Source: CAYRGG01 sp964423745 (GTDB lineage: Bacteria > Pseudomonadota > Gammaproteobacteria > Competibacterales > Competibacteraceae). Taken from it: a stretch of 34,082 bases of DNA. The notes under the pieces are model-generated. The model was not told the origin of the DNA and did not search any database. It saw nothing but the letters and a program-made list of their open reading frames with translations. Below are positions 15,309 to 24,163 of this stretch, piece by piece. Position 1 is the stretch's first letter, and the number at the start of each line of letters is the position of its first letter. Made by a program: the position numbers and the translations under genes. Location of the stretch: contig CAYRGG010000048.1 of assembly GCA_964423745.1 (NCBI GenBank), positions 1 to 34,082 of the forward strand, in the 5' to 3' direction.

Positions 15309-15863
15309 TTAATCTTTAAGTTGAAGAACTTTTTCTAAAATTTTAGGGTCATCCCATTCGATATCACCAATTACTTTATAGGCCAAACGACCTTCAGGAT
15401 TAATAACAAAGGTTGTAGGTAACCCTTTTACAGACCATTCCGAAGTCATCTCTTCATCGCCGCCGAGTAAAATAGGAAATTTCAAATCCACACTCATACT
15501 TTCCAGAAATTGATCTATCGATTCGGTGTCATCCCCCCAATTGACGGCCAATATAAGAGTGTCTTTGGATTGAATCTTTTCCCAGGCGCTTTGCATGGAA
15601 GGCATTTCTTTGCGACATGGGGCACACCACACAGCCCAAAAACTAACAATCACAATTTTACCACGATAATCAGAAAGGGTATGTGATACGCCGTCAGTAT
15701 CGGTTAACGTGAAGTCTGGAGCCTGAGGTGTTTTCGGGATAGTAACCAACGATCGCACTTTGTTCCTGCTTGAAAAATCTGTCTTATTTTCATTACTGGC
15801 AACGTTTAATGCCAGAAGAAATCCTAAGCAAGCAGCGATAGGACGTAAAAAATACGATGGCAT
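15309..15863 (-). CDS. TlpA-type periplasmic thioredoxin-like protein
   Basis: This 184-residue exported thiol-disulfide protein has a hydrophobic N-terminal signal or anchor (about residues 5-22, PIAACLGFLLALNVAS). A redoxin/AhpC-TSA fold begins at QAPDFTLTDTDG and includes the active site FWAVWCAPCRKEMPSM (Cys80 and Cys83), with the cis-Pro region KGLPTTFVINPEGRLAY. GGAG lies 8 nt upstream of the ATG. TlpA/ResA proteins usually keep cytochrome or oxidase thiols reduced, but no such genes are adjacent. The nearest neighbour on the same strand is a small secreted protein with two cysteines. Confidence 0.88.
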   Translation of the reverse strand: MPSYFLRPIAACLGFLLALNVASNENKTDFSSRNKVRSLVTIPKTPQAPDFTLTDTDGVSHTLSDYRGKIVIVSFWAVWCAPCRKEMPSMQSAWEKIQSKDTLILAVNWGDDTESIDQFLESMSVDLKFPILLGGDEEMTSEWSVKGLPTTFVINPEGRLAYKVIGDIEWDDPKILEKVLQLKD

Positions 15864-15990
15864 AGCAATTTCTCCGAAAATTTTTTAAAAAAACCTCGTT
15901 CCAAAAAGAAAAACTGTCAATCTTGTTTTTTATAAGTTTATGAAGAAATATTTTTCTAGCACTTACATCATAAAATACGAAAAAACTTAA

Positions 15991-16026
15991 AAGGTTGGAC
16001 GGCGCAAACACCGCCCAAACAACCTT
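15991..16026 (-). terminator. Intrinsic terminator after small secreted protein gene
   Basis: Read on the minus strand, AAGGTTG...GGGCGG..GCGCC..CCAACCTT folds into a long, interrupted GC-rich stem followed by TTTTAAGTTTTTT. It lies 49 bp after the stop of the 16075-16485 gene and upstream of the tlpA-like gene, so the two are probably separate transcripts or partly read through. Confidence 0.7.
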
Positions 16027-16074
16027 CAAGCTACTTTGCTTCTTAATTTGCTGACTTAGTGCTGCTGCATTGAT

Positions 16075-16485
16075 TCATTGACTACCCCTAAATAATTGTT
16101 CTCGCAATTCATCTTGCATTTTTTGTGTCCAAACCGTTTTCATCGATCCATCACGTTTCACCTCTAATTTGTCTGCATCGATGGATTTGTATCTATCATT
16201 AACATCACCAGTCACAATGACATCCTCAAGTACAACCCGGGCTTTAACAGCGCGATCGATGTTAGGAACAAGATAAAATGTTCCATCGGGTGTTTGTACA
16301 ACAAAGTCTGATTCTAATGCCACCAGCGGATCGGCTTTATCAATAGGGCAAAAAACACCAGCAACAGCACATGATATACCATTCATTTTGCCTTCTACCG
16401 TAGCAGCGCTGACCATTAGTGGCACCAGCGATAAGGTAGTAGACAATGCAATAAAAAAGAGTGAAGCTTTTAAGTTTGTATACAT
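16075..16485 (-). CDS. Small secreted protein with a CX6C pair, function unknown
   Basis: This 136-residue protein has a clear signal peptide (MYTNLKASLFFIALSTTLSL... with likely cleavage after VSA, near residue 27). The mature part begins ATVEGKMNGISCAVAGVFC, with Cys39 and Cys46. It continues with FVVQTPDGTFYLVPNIDRA and KARVVLEDVIVTGDVND, a beta-rich segment. The start at 16485 (AGGA 8 nt upstream) is preferred over an ATG at 16536, because the longer form would bury the signal peptide. I recall similar conserved hypothetical proteins in gammaproteobacteria but no function. The cysteines and the TlpA-type gene downstream suggest a redox relation. Confidence 0.75.
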   Translation of the reverse strand: MYTNLKASLFFIALSTTLSLVPLMVSAATVEGKMNGISCAVAGVFCPIDKADPLVALESDFVVQTPDGTFYLVPNIDRAVKARVVLEDVIVTGDVNDRYKSIDADKLEVKRDGSMKTVWTQKMQDELREQLFRGSQ

Positions 16486-16851
16486 GGTTATTCCTATTTG
16501 GTTAAACAAAGAGGGAAGTTGAATAGGCCTAATCATTTATAGATACATTACTTATTGAGTTAAATTTATGGACGGCTTTTAGTTGTTTCTTGAGAATTTG
16601 TAATTTATGTTTACCTTTACGCTATAAACATAAATGTTGTACGTTAGCGAAAGATTGTCAGATGCCGAAGTTGCCAATTTTATGTTCTTCAAACTAAGTA
16701 TTTTTTCCTTGGGTCTTGTCTGTTACCCAAATTGCAGCAATGTTGGCTATTTTTATTTTGTGTCATACATTAATTAGGGCATAAATTTTCTTTTGTAATG
16801 TATCTGTAATATTGCTCGCCTTAAATAATGGATCGTTGCTAGGAACAATTT
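16486..16851. other. Divergent regulatory region upstream of phoB
   Basis: This 366-bp AT-rich gap separates the secreted-protein gene from phoB. The phoB-proximal part carries a Pho box (16793-16810) and a possible second half-site TGTCATACAT at 16761-16770. The rest shows no gene. An in-frame upstream ATG at 16536 belongs to the secreted-protein frame but is not favoured as a start. Confidence 0.6.
16793..16829 (+). promoter_or_regulatory. Pho box and -10 of the phoBR promoter
   Basis: TTGTAATGTATCTGTAAT (16793-16810) consists of two 7-bp repeats (TTGTAAT, CTGTAAT) with an 11-bp period. It matches 15 of 18 positions of the E. coli Pho box CTGTCATAWAWCTGTMAY. About 11 bp downstream is TAAATAAT (16822-16829), the expected spacing for a -10 in PhoB-activated promoters, which lack a -35. 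This indicates autoregulation of phoBR by phosphate. Confidence 0.75.
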
Positions 16852-17547
16852 ATGATGAACATAAAGCATATTTTAGTTGTAGAAGATGAGCAGCCCATCC
16901 GTGAAATGGTCGGTTTTGCTCTGGAAAACTCTGGCTATCAGGTACAAGAAGCCACTAATGCACGACAAGCCCAGACTTTAATCGCCGATAATGTACCCGA
17001 CCTTATTTTGTTAGATTGGATGTTGCCAGACGTAAGCGGCATCGATTATGCGCGGCGTTTAAAAAAGGAAGACCTCACCCGTGAAATACCTATCATTATG
17101 CTCACCGCGCGCAGTGAGGAGGAGGATAAGATACTTGGCTTCGAAAGCGGTGCTGATGATTATGTCACTAAGCCTTTTTCTCCTAGAGAATTGGTGGCTC
17201 GCATCAGGGCGGTTTTACGCCGCGGAGGTCCTCCAGCAGATCAAGAAGTGCTTGAAGCTAAAGGTTTAATATTAGATATGGCTAGCCATCGAGTTAGTGC
17301 TGACGAAAATACTTTGGAAATCGGTCCTACTGAGTACCGCTTATTAGAGTTTTTTATGTCCCATCCTGAGCGTGTTTACAGCCGTGGCCAATTATTGGAT
17401 AGAGTTTGGGGAAGCAATGTATATGTGGAGGAACGCACTGTTGACGTTCACATACGTCGTTTGCGTAAAGCCTTGGAACCCTTTGGTCACGACACCTTAA
17501 TTCAGACAGTACGAGGTGCAGGATACCGTTTTTCTAAGAGGGTTTGA
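16852..17547 (+). CDS. phoB: Phosphate regulon response regulator
   Basis: This 231-residue OmpR/PhoB-type regulator has a receiver with ILVVEDEQ (acidic pair near residues 11-12), Asp55 in LILLDWMLPD and DDYVTKPFSP. A winged-helix effector domain carries the recognition region YVEERTVDVHIRRLRKAL, as in E. coli PhoB. Two adjacent ATGs are possible starts, and AGGA lies 8 nt before the first. Its promoter has a Pho box. The stop is immediately followed by phoR. When phosphorylated at low phosphate it would activate uptake and scavenging genes. Confidence 0.95.
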   Translation: MMNIKHILVVEDEQPIREMVGFALENSGYQVQEATNARQAQTLIADNVPDLILLDWMLPDVSGIDYARRLKKEDLTREIPIIMLTARSEEEDKILGFESGADDYVTKPFSPRELVARIRAVLRRGGPPADQEVLEAKGLILDMASHRVSADENTLEIGPTEYRLLEFFMSHPERVYSRGQLLDRVWGSNVYVEERTVDVHIRRLRKALEPFGHDTLIQTVRGAGYRFSKRV

Positions 17548-17549
17548 AT

Positions 17550-18911
17550 ATGCTTCATCCCTGGCTTGCATCGCTAGGGCGTACCTTAGGAATCATTTTG
17601 ATCTTTGCGCTTATTGGGTGGGTTGATGGACATATTGTCCTCTCTTTGCTGGTGGCGACTTCAGGTTGCCTTATTTGGCATTTATACCATCTCTATCGCT
17701 TAGATCATTGGTTGCATAACGGTTCGCCCTTTCGACCACCTACAGCCCAACCATTCCAATCCGAAGGTATTTGGAAAGAAGTCTACGGTCAATGTTTCCG
17801 CCTACGGCGCCGAAGCCGGAAACGTAAACGCAAGGTACGACGAGTGATAAGACAATTCCGCTCGGCAGCAGCAGCATTACCCGATGCAATTGTTGTACTG
17901 CGCGACGACGATACCGTGCTTTGGTGTAACGAAGTCGCTCAGAACACACTAGGTTTACGTAGCCCTCAGGATATTGGTTTGCAGTTAACGACGTTGGTGC
18001 GTCATCCTACTTTCGTAAGTTTTCTCGCTAAGTGGCGGGACGTGGATGATTATGACGGGAACAAAAGCGTTGCTTTTCCTGCTCCCCTCGATGTAAACCA
18101 GATGTTAAATGTGCGGGTCGTGCCTTATGGTAAGAAAAAACGCTTATTGGTGGCTACTGATATTTCTCGCTTGCATCGACTTGAACAGATACGGCAAGAT
18201 TTTGTTGCTAATGTTTCCCATGAACTACGTACCCCACTCACCGTCATTAACGGTTATCTAGAAACGTTATTGGATAGCGACATGCTTTATACTGAGCAAT
18301 GTCGATACCCGCTTAAACGCATGCAAGAGCAATCCTATCGAATGGCCCACCTTATTGAAGATTTGCTAATGCTGTCGCGTCTAGAAACTCAACAAGCGAG
18401 AAGTCCTCGACGTCCGATCAATGTGCCAAACTTACTGGCAAACATAGCTGAGGATGCCATATCCTTGAGTAGCGAACTTGCTCACAAGGTTAAAATGGAG
18501 ATTGATTCAACGCTTTGGATATATGGGGTTGAACAGGAGTTACGTAGTGCTTTCTCTAATCTAGCGTTTAATGCGATCCGTTATACGCCGGCCAAAGGCA
18601 CAATTACCATTCGCTGGTTTGCTGCAGAAGATAGCATCCGTATGGAGGTAGAAGATAACGGCGAGGGAATACCTTCTCATCATCTTGAGCGAATTACAGA
18701 ACGCTTCTATAGGGTAGGACGAGATCGAGGACGAGATAAAGGCGGTACGGGGTTGGGTCTAGCTATTGTCAAACATGTTATGAAAAACCATGAAGGAAAA
18801 TTGCAAATTACCAGTGAAGTCGGTACGGGTAGCTTATTCGTTTGTAAGTTTCCGAATACGCTTAAGCTAACGAGCAAAGCTTTGCCTGCCGATGTAAGTA
18901 GCGAAGCGTAA
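17550..18911 (+). CDS. phoR: Phosphate regulon sensor histidine kinase
   Basis: This 453-residue inner-membrane kinase has two close hydrophobic segments (about residues 12-25 and 28-45) with no periplasmic domain, then a very basic linker (RRRSRKRKRKVRR, about 86-98). A PAS domain follows (about 105-205). The HisKA domain has FVANVSHELRTPLTVINGYL with His224, and the HATPase domain has N-box SAFSNLAFNAIRYTP plus VEDNGEGIP and GGTGLGLAIV. This matches PhoR, which senses phosphate through the Pst system and PhoU. The ATG at 17550 with AAGAGGG 8 nt upstream is preferred over the TTG at 17544. It is cotranscribed with phoB. Confidence 0.94.
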   Translation: MLHPWLASLGRTLGIILIFALIGWVDGHIVLSLLVATSGCLIWHLYHLYRLDHWLHNGSPFRPPTAQPFQSEGIWKEVYGQCFRLRRRSRKRKRKVRRVIRQFRSAAAALPDAIVVLRDDDTVLWCNEVAQNTLGLRSPQDIGLQLTTLVRHPTFVSFLAKWRDVDDYDGNKSVAFPAPLDVNQMLNVRVVPYGKKKRLLVATDISRLHRLEQIRQDFVANVSHELRTPLTVINGYLETLLDSDMLYTEQCRYPLKRMQEQSYRMAHLIEDLLMLSRLETQQARSPRRPINVPNLLANIAEDAISLSSELAHKVKMEIDSTLWIYGVEQELRSAFSNLAFNAIRYTPAKGTITIRWFAAEDSIRMEVEDNGEGIPSHHLERITERFYRVGRDRGRDKGGTGLGLAIVKHVMKNHEGKLQITSEVGTGSLFVCKFPNTLKLTSKALPADVSSEA

Positions 18912-19019
18912 GGACTAACTAATATGATGATTAATTAACGTTTTCCTTTTCCACCGTTTCGGGCGTCATAACCGACTGCCGCTGGTGGGTCTCTAGGTGT
19001 TTTGTCACGAGGATCGATT

Positions 19020-19529
19020 GTGCAACTACTTTTAATACGTCATGCCATCGCTGAAGATGCAAGGCGGTTTGCCTATGATGGTGGCAATGATGCGGATCGT
19101 CCACTCACCGAAGCTGGCCGTAAAAGAATGCGCAAGGGCGCCAATCGACTACGTTCCCAAGTACAAACCATCGATGTGCTCGCCTGCAGTTCCTTATTGC
19201 GTGCCCGAGAAACGGCTGAAATTGTCTCCCGGGCATTTGGCGATATCCCTATTGTTAAGCGTGAAGATCTCGCACCGGACAGCGATAAGATGAATTCGGT
19301 ACTTGACTGGCTAAAAAGCTGCACGCCAACCGGAACTGTTGCCTTAGTTGGTCACGCACCACATTTACTTTTATTGGCAGGTATGTTGCTCATAGGGTCG
19401 CCGCGACCTTTGCTTATTTTAAAAAAAGGTGGCATTGCTTTAATTGAGTTTGATAAAACCGTCGAGCCTGGTGCCGGAATGGTACGTTGGGTTTTAACCC
19501 CAGCTCAATTACGTAGTTTAAAAGATTAA
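19020..19529 (+). CDS. sixA: SixA-type phosphohistidine phosphatase
   Basis: This 169-residue histidine phosphatase belongs to the RHG branch, with LLIRHAIAED (catalytic His8), SSLLRARETAEI and the second His in VALVGHAPHLLLLAG. SixA removes phosphate from phosphohistidine, such as on HPt domains or PTS proteins. The GTG at 19020 is chosen because GAGGA lies 6 nt upstream and the resulting MQLLLIRHA start matches the family; a TTG at 19002 would add six residues. It sits between phoR and ppx, 14 bp before the latter, in a likely phosphate/polyphosphate operon. No HPt protein is in the window. Confidence 0.88.
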   Translation: MQLLLIRHAIAEDARRFAYDGGNDADRPLTEAGRKRMRKGANRLRSQVQTIDVLACSSLLRARETAEIVSRAFGDIPIVKREDLAPDSDKMNSVLDWLKSCTPTGTVALVGHAPHLLLLAGMLLIGSPRPLLILKKGGIALIEFDKTVEPGAGMVRWVLTPAQLRSLKD

Positions 19530-19543
19530 TGCGATATTAAACC

Positions 19544-21031
19544 GTGCCTAACACTATTGCTGCCATCGATCTAGGGTCCAACAGTTTTCACATGATTGTT
19601 GCCCAAATGGAAAACGGTCATTTACAGATCGTCGACCGTCTTCGCGAAATGGTTCAATTGGCGGCTGGCCTTGATGAAAAAAATAAACTTTCTGAAGCGG
19701 CTCAAGGGTGTGCTTTAGAGTGCTTAGCCCGCTTTGGTCAACGCCTAAGGCATATGCCAAGTTCTCGGGTGCGCATCGTAGGTACGAACACCTTACGGGC
19801 AGCTCGCAACGGCCAAGCGTTTTTGCGGCAAGCAGAGACAGTGCTCGGCCATTCCGTGGAGGTGGTCAGTGGCATGGAAGAGGCCAGGCTTATCTACCTG
19901 GGCGTTGCCCATAGCATTGCCGACGTGGAAGGACAACGCCTAGTCGTTGATATCGGCGGCGGTAGTACTGAGCTGATTATTGGTAAAAAGTTTGAACCAC
20001 TCTTTTTGGAAAGCTTAGGTATGGGTTGTGTTAGCATGACATTGAAACATTTCTCAAATAGCTACCTAAGAGAAGCTGATTTGCATGCGGCAGAACTCGC
20101 GGTTAGCCTAAAACTAGAACCTATTGCCTTAGCGTTTCGAGAGATGGGCTGGCAGTCTGTCGTCGGTGCATCGGGAACCATCAAAGCGATTCATGAGGTG
20201 GTGACCACAGAGGGCTGGAGCCTTGACGGTATTACCTTAGACTCCCTGCGGGAGCTTCGCCATGCTTTACTGGTAGAGGGTAAAGTCGCCAATATTGCCA
20301 AACGTTGGCAACTACATCCGGCCCGGGCATTCGTATTCACAGGTGGTTTTACCATTCTCCTCGAGCTTTGCGAAACCCTAGCTATAAGTCATTTGCAGGT
20401 CTCCGATGGTGCCCTTCGAGAAGGCCTGCTTTACGATTTGATTGGACGTATTCGCCATGAAGACGTGCGTCATCGTACAGTGGCGTCGCTTACTCGTCGT
20501 TACAGCATAGATAATGCCCAAGCTGAAAGAGTGTCTGTCACAGCCCATGATTTATTAACACAAATTGAAGCCGGCTGGGGATTAATTGATGAGGAGTATG
20601 CCTACATGCTGGATTGGGCTGCGCGTCTTCACGAAATTGGTTTAGCCATTGCTCATAATCAATACCATAAGCATGGCGCCTATGTAATCCAACATGCTGA
20701 CTTGGCAGGTTTTTCCCGCAGCGAACAGACCATATTGGCAACCCTTATTCGTGCCCATCGTCGAAAGTTTCCGAGTAAGTTTTTTGCGGCTTTGTCGCCA
20801 GACATCGCCGAGCTTGTTAAGCGCTTGAGTATTGTGTTAAGAATCGCGGTTGTGCTTCATCGAAGCCGCAGTCGTCAGCCATTGCCCACTTTAGCGGCCA
20901 GTGCGATAGGTCCTTGTCTAAAGCTTGCGTTTCCGAGCGAATGGCTAACAGTCCACCCCCTTACTATGGCGGATTTAGCGCAAGAAGCAGACTATTTAAG
21001 AAAGGCAGGCATTGATCTTCAGTATCGTTAG
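19544..21031 (+). CDS. ppx: Exopolyphosphatase (Ppx/GppA family)
   Basis: This 495-residue enzyme removes terminal phosphate from polyphosphate chains and possibly hydrolyses pppGpp. It has the ASKHA-fold motifs AAIDLGSNSFHMIVAQ, VVDIGGGSTELIIG, SLGMGCVSMT, VVGASGTIKAI and FTGGFTILLEL. The C-terminal third is HD-like (WAARLHEIGLAIAHNQYHKHG), as in the long proteobacterial Ppx form. The start is a GTG with no clear ribosome-binding site, 14 bp after sixA, so translation may be coupled. The genes place it in the phosphate-response group. Confidence 0.93.
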   Translation: MPNTIAAIDLGSNSFHMIVAQMENGHLQIVDRLREMVQLAAGLDEKNKLSEAAQGCALECLARFGQRLRHMPSSRVRIVGTNTLRAARNGQAFLRQAETVLGHSVEVVSGMEEARLIYLGVAHSIADVEGQRLVVDIGGGSTELIIGKKFEPLFLESLGMGCVSMTLKHFSNSYLREADLHAAELAVSLKLEPIALAFREMGWQSVVGASGTIKAIHEVVTTEGWSLDGITLDSLRELRHALLVEGKVANIAKRWQLHPARAFVFTGGFTILLELCETLAISHLQVSDGALREGLLYDLIGRIRHEDVRHRTVASLTRRYSIDNAQAERVSVTAHDLLTQIEAGWGLIDEEYAYMLDWAARLHEIGLAIAHNQYHKHGAYVIQHADLAGFSRSEQTILATLIRAHRRKFPSKFFAALSPDIAELVKRLSIVLRIAVVLHRSRSRQPLPTLAASAIGPCLKLAFPSEWLTVHPLTMADLAQEADYLRKAGIDLQYR

Positions 21032-21056
21032 CTGTGCAAGGGAGTAAAAGGGCAAC

Positions 21057-21890
21057 ATGGGTACCCCATTGGCCAATAATAACTTCAGCTTTCCCGAAGG
21101 AAAACGTAAAGCATTGGTCATGAGCTACGATGACGGAAGCGAGCACGACCGACGTTTGCTTGAGCTATTTAACCACTATGGCATACGGGGCAGCTTCTAT
21201 CTTAATTCGGGTAAGCTTGGGGCGCCCCACCAGGTGAGTGCGGGAGAGGCTCATACCCTTTATCAAGGCCATGAGGTAGCCTGTCATACCGTAAATCACC
21301 CGGATCTTACCCAGCTTTCCGACACCGCCATCCGTCGAGAAGTGCTAGAAGACAAAGCTGTTTTAGAAGATCTTACAGGGTATTCGGTGCAAGGGCTTGC
21401 CTATCCGTTTGGTTATTATGATAACCGGGTTATAAATCTCCTCTCTACCCTTGGCATCCGCTACGCGCGAACAGCTCGATCAAACTATAATTTCACTATC
21501 CCACAACAATTGCTCACATGGGATACCTCTTGTCATCATAACGACGCCTTAGAACTCGGTCAGCAGTTCCTTGCCTATGAAGGACAGGAGCTCGGTCTTT
21601 TTTCAGTTTGGGGGCATAGCTATGAGTTGGATGGCTTTCTAAGCGCAGACCCGAGCAAAAACTGGACTTATATGGAGTCGTTTTGTCGTGTTCTGGGAGG
21701 GCATGAATCCATTTATTATACCACTACTCTTGACATCATCGATTACCTAAATGCACTGAGTAATAAACTGCAGTGGTCTTCATCAGGAGTTAAAAATACT
21801 AGCAATAGAACGTTATGGCTTAATTGGCAGGGTGCTGTGCGAGGGCTTAAGCCAAGCGCTTCTCTCAACTTGCCGGGTTTAAATCCTTAG
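21057..21890 (+). CDS. NodB-type polysaccharide deacetylase homologue, cytoplasmic
   Basis: This 277-residue carbohydrate esterase family 4-like protein has motif 1 VMSYDDGSEHD (Asp25-Asp26), motif 2 HTVNHPDL (metal ligands His77 and His81) and motif 3 LAYPFGYYD. These are the usual metal and catalytic-base residues, so it may be active. Late WGHSYELD supplies a possible catalytic His. It has no signal peptide, which is unusual for a cell-envelope deacetylase. It lies 25 bp after ppx and 25 bp before a GH57 hydrolase, implying one transcript and a shared glycan substrate. The substrate is unknown. Confidence 0.85.
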   Translation: MGTPLANNNFSFPEGKRKALVMSYDDGSEHDRRLLELFNHYGIRGSFYLNSGKLGAPHQVSAGEAHTLYQGHEVACHTVNHPDLTQLSDTAIRREVLEDKAVLEDLTGYSVQGLAYPFGYYDNRVINLLSTLGIRYARTARSNYNFTIPQQLLTWDTSCHHNDALELGQQFLAYEGQELGLFSVWGHSYELDGFLSADPSKNWTYMESFCRVLGGHESIYYTTTLDIIDYLNALSNKLQWSSSGVKNTSNRTLWLNWQGAVRGLKPSASLNLPGLNP

Positions 21891-21915
21891 TCGACTTGTC
21901 TTTCAGAGTACCTCA

Positions 21916-24048
21916 ATGACTAGCATGTTTTCTAAAATTTTAAGCGTTCAGGTACCCGACTCCCTGACATGTGAAACTTCAGGTAAAAATCCACCCTTCA
22001 AGGTGACTTTCAGCGCCGACGGTAGTATTCCGTTTCCTCAAGTTATCGTTTATGCCTGTGGTAGCTCCCAATTAATTAAGGACGAGTCAATTCAGTTAGT
22101 TTCTGAAAGTAAGGGAAAGGTTATCTATGAAGCCCATGTGCCGGCTGGTTTCGTGGGACCTGGCGAGATCACTGTACAAGTGGAAGGTTGCAAAAAAGCC
22201 GACTTTGCCAGTGCAGGTGGCGGTGACTGGGTAAAGGAATTTCGTACCATTCATCTTGCCGCGGGTCGTTCGCCCCAACCTCAAATGCGTGTCGGGTCAG
22301 GGTCTGGTAACGCCACCCATGTCAAAGTTTACTTTGGCATCCATAAACATATGCATCAACCTTACTACAACACCACCGATCGCAATTTCTGGGATGGTGA
22401 AAAGGACGCTATTTTCGGTTCTCGCGGTGGACCTTATACCCACTTTATTCCCGCTGCGGTGCAACAATATATCGACGGCGGATTAGTCAACGCTGGGTTA
22501 TCCACCAGTTGGAGCGGTTCCCTAATTGAACAACTCAATCGCTGTGCAGCAGAAGGCTTATGTGGTGGGCGCTTTGCTGGCTGGCATCAAGCTCTAGGGG
22601 AAATGGCGCAGACTAAGACAGCCCTGGGAAATTCTCGGGTGGGTTTCACTGCCTTTGGTTTTTTTCATCCCCTCATGGCGTTGATTCCAGGCCGCAATAT
22701 CATTAAACAGATCGAATGGCATCGGCATATAGTACGTAATACCTTCGGCGTCGCAGCAAGCAATATTTTGTTTCCCCCCGAGACCGCCTTCCATGTACGT
22801 ATGATTCCCGCTCTGAAAACCGCGGGAATCGAAACCGTCATCTACGATTCTATCCATCGCTATCGAACCTGTCAGGACTACCCCTATGCGGGAATTACGG
22901 AAGGGATGTTGCCGCCTAACCCGGCGGAGCAAGCCAATCCACCTGCCACGGACTGGTTTCAGCTCCATAACATCTGGGCCGGTTCGAAGATCGCCCCAAG
23001 CCTTTTGCGACCCGAATATGTTGAGTATTTGGATCCAGAGGGTAACAGTCATAAACTCATCGCCGTGCCCGCCGAGCGTTATATCGGCAATGAAGACGCC
23101 CGGGGTGGTTTTGGCGCTTTACAGTATCCCGACGTGCTAAGGCAGGTTTACGATCAGATTGTCGCCACGGGTAGCTTCGATGCAAAACACCCGCCTTTTT
23201 TTCTGCTGCATTCCGATGGGGATAACCATGGCGGTGGCGCAGACAGTTACTATATGCACAACACGGGTCAATTGGTGCATTGGCTCAAGGAGGATCCGCG
23301 TTTTGAGTTGACTACAATACGGGATTATCTGGACAGGTTTCCACCTGATGCCAGTCAAGCCATCCACCTGGAACCGGGCTCCTGGAGTGGCGCTGATAAC
23401 GGTGATCCGCAATTTATGAAATGGTTTAGCCGTTACAATGAACTCTACTCTCCCGATTTAAACTCATGGGCCGTATTAACAGCGTTCCAAAATATGGTCC
23501 ATACCCTGGAAGATGCCCGGCCTCAAGATCCAGCTTTAGAGGTAGTGAGTCGCCTCATGCTGGTTGCGGAAACCAGCTGTTATTGGTACTGGACCGGACA
23601 AACCGTGTGGGACCAACAAGTGACCAACGCTGCTAATCTTGCCTATGAGCAGCTCAAAACTCAGCTGGATAATGTACTTGCAACAGGTGCTGATCCCACC
23701 GGACCAACCATTTTTGCACCCTGGGTGACGCCGGAAAACCCAGGCGGTAAACGTTGGGGTCAAGGCTGCCTAGAAGACGCTCCTCGGGAAGGCGTCGTGC
23801 ATACCTTTGTTCATGATATTGCCGGGCTTAAACGTGTTACGTTGACACTGTGCGCTGATCAAGGGGAGAAAACCATGGATATGAAAAACCATGGCGCTTA
23901 TCCATCGCAAACCAACGCCAAAACCACAGCCGATTATTACACGGCTCAATTACCCGTTGGCGGCGGCGATACGCGCTATTATATCGAGGCGGAAGACCAA
24001 CAGGGCAATGTGTCGCGCAGCGCGTTAGAACGGGTTTATCTTGCCTAA
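21916..24048 (+). CDS. Glycoside hydrolase family 57 protein
   Basis: This 710-residue protein has an N-terminal beta-type domain (about 1-130) and then the GH57 barrel, starting at VKVYFGIHKHMHQPYY (His147-Gln-Pro, region 1). The putative nucleophile is Glu289 in LFPPETAFHVRM (region 3). The acid/base region is HSDGDNHGGGADSYY around Asp434/436 (region 4), and ETSCYWYWTG forms region 5. A C-terminal beta-sandwich follows (about 610-710, RVTLTLCADQGEK). GH57 enzymes act on alpha-glucans as amylases, branching enzymes or transferases. It has no export signal. Its operon mate is a NodB-type protein, so a modified cytoplasmic alpha-glucan is a fair guess. Confidence 0.85.
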   Translation: MTSMFSKILSVQVPDSLTCETSGKNPPFKVTFSADGSIPFPQVIVYACGSSQLIKDESIQLVSESKGKVIYEAHVPAGFVGPGEITVQVEGCKKADFASAGGGDWVKEFRTIHLAAGRSPQPQMRVGSGSGNATHVKVYFGIHKHMHQPYYNTTDRNFWDGEKDAIFGSRGGPYTHFIPAAVQQYIDGGLVNAGLSTSWSGSLIEQLNRCAAEGLCGGRFAGWHQALGEMAQTKTALGNSRVGFTAFGFFHPLMALIPGRNIIKQIEWHRHIVRNTFGVAASNILFPPETAFHVRMIPALKTAGIETVIYDSIHRYRTCQDYPYAGITEGMLPPNPAEQANPPATDWFQLHNIWAGSKIAPSLLRPEYVEYLDPEGNSHKLIAVPAERYIGNEDARGGFGALQYPDVLRQVYDQIVATGSFDAKHPPFFLLHSDGDNHGGGADSYYMHNTGQLVHWLKEDPRFELTTIRDYLDRFPPDASQAIHLEPGSWSGADNGDPQFMKWFSRYNELYSPDLNSWAVLTAFQNMVHTLEDARPQDPALEVVSRLMLVAETSCYWYWTGQTVWDQQVTNAANLAYEQLKTQLDNVLATGADPTGPTIFAPWVTPENPGGKRWGQGCLEDAPREGVVHTFVHDIAGLKRVTLTLCADQGEKTMDMKNHGAYPSQTNAKTTADYYTAQLPVGGGDTRYYIEAEDQQGNVSRSALERVYLA

Positions 24049-24163
24049 ATCTAAGGGATACTAATCCAGTGGTGGCTCGTGGGATTGCGTCTGTCACGCT
24101 ATGATTGGATTTATAATTAGTGTCTTATCACGACAACGCTAAATCCTTTTACAGGAGCTGCTA

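Noticed and set aside
24085..24117. TTGCGT with TATAAT as a full hemB promoter
   Set aside because: The spacer is 21 bp, too long for sigma-70; only the -10 is kept as a possibility.
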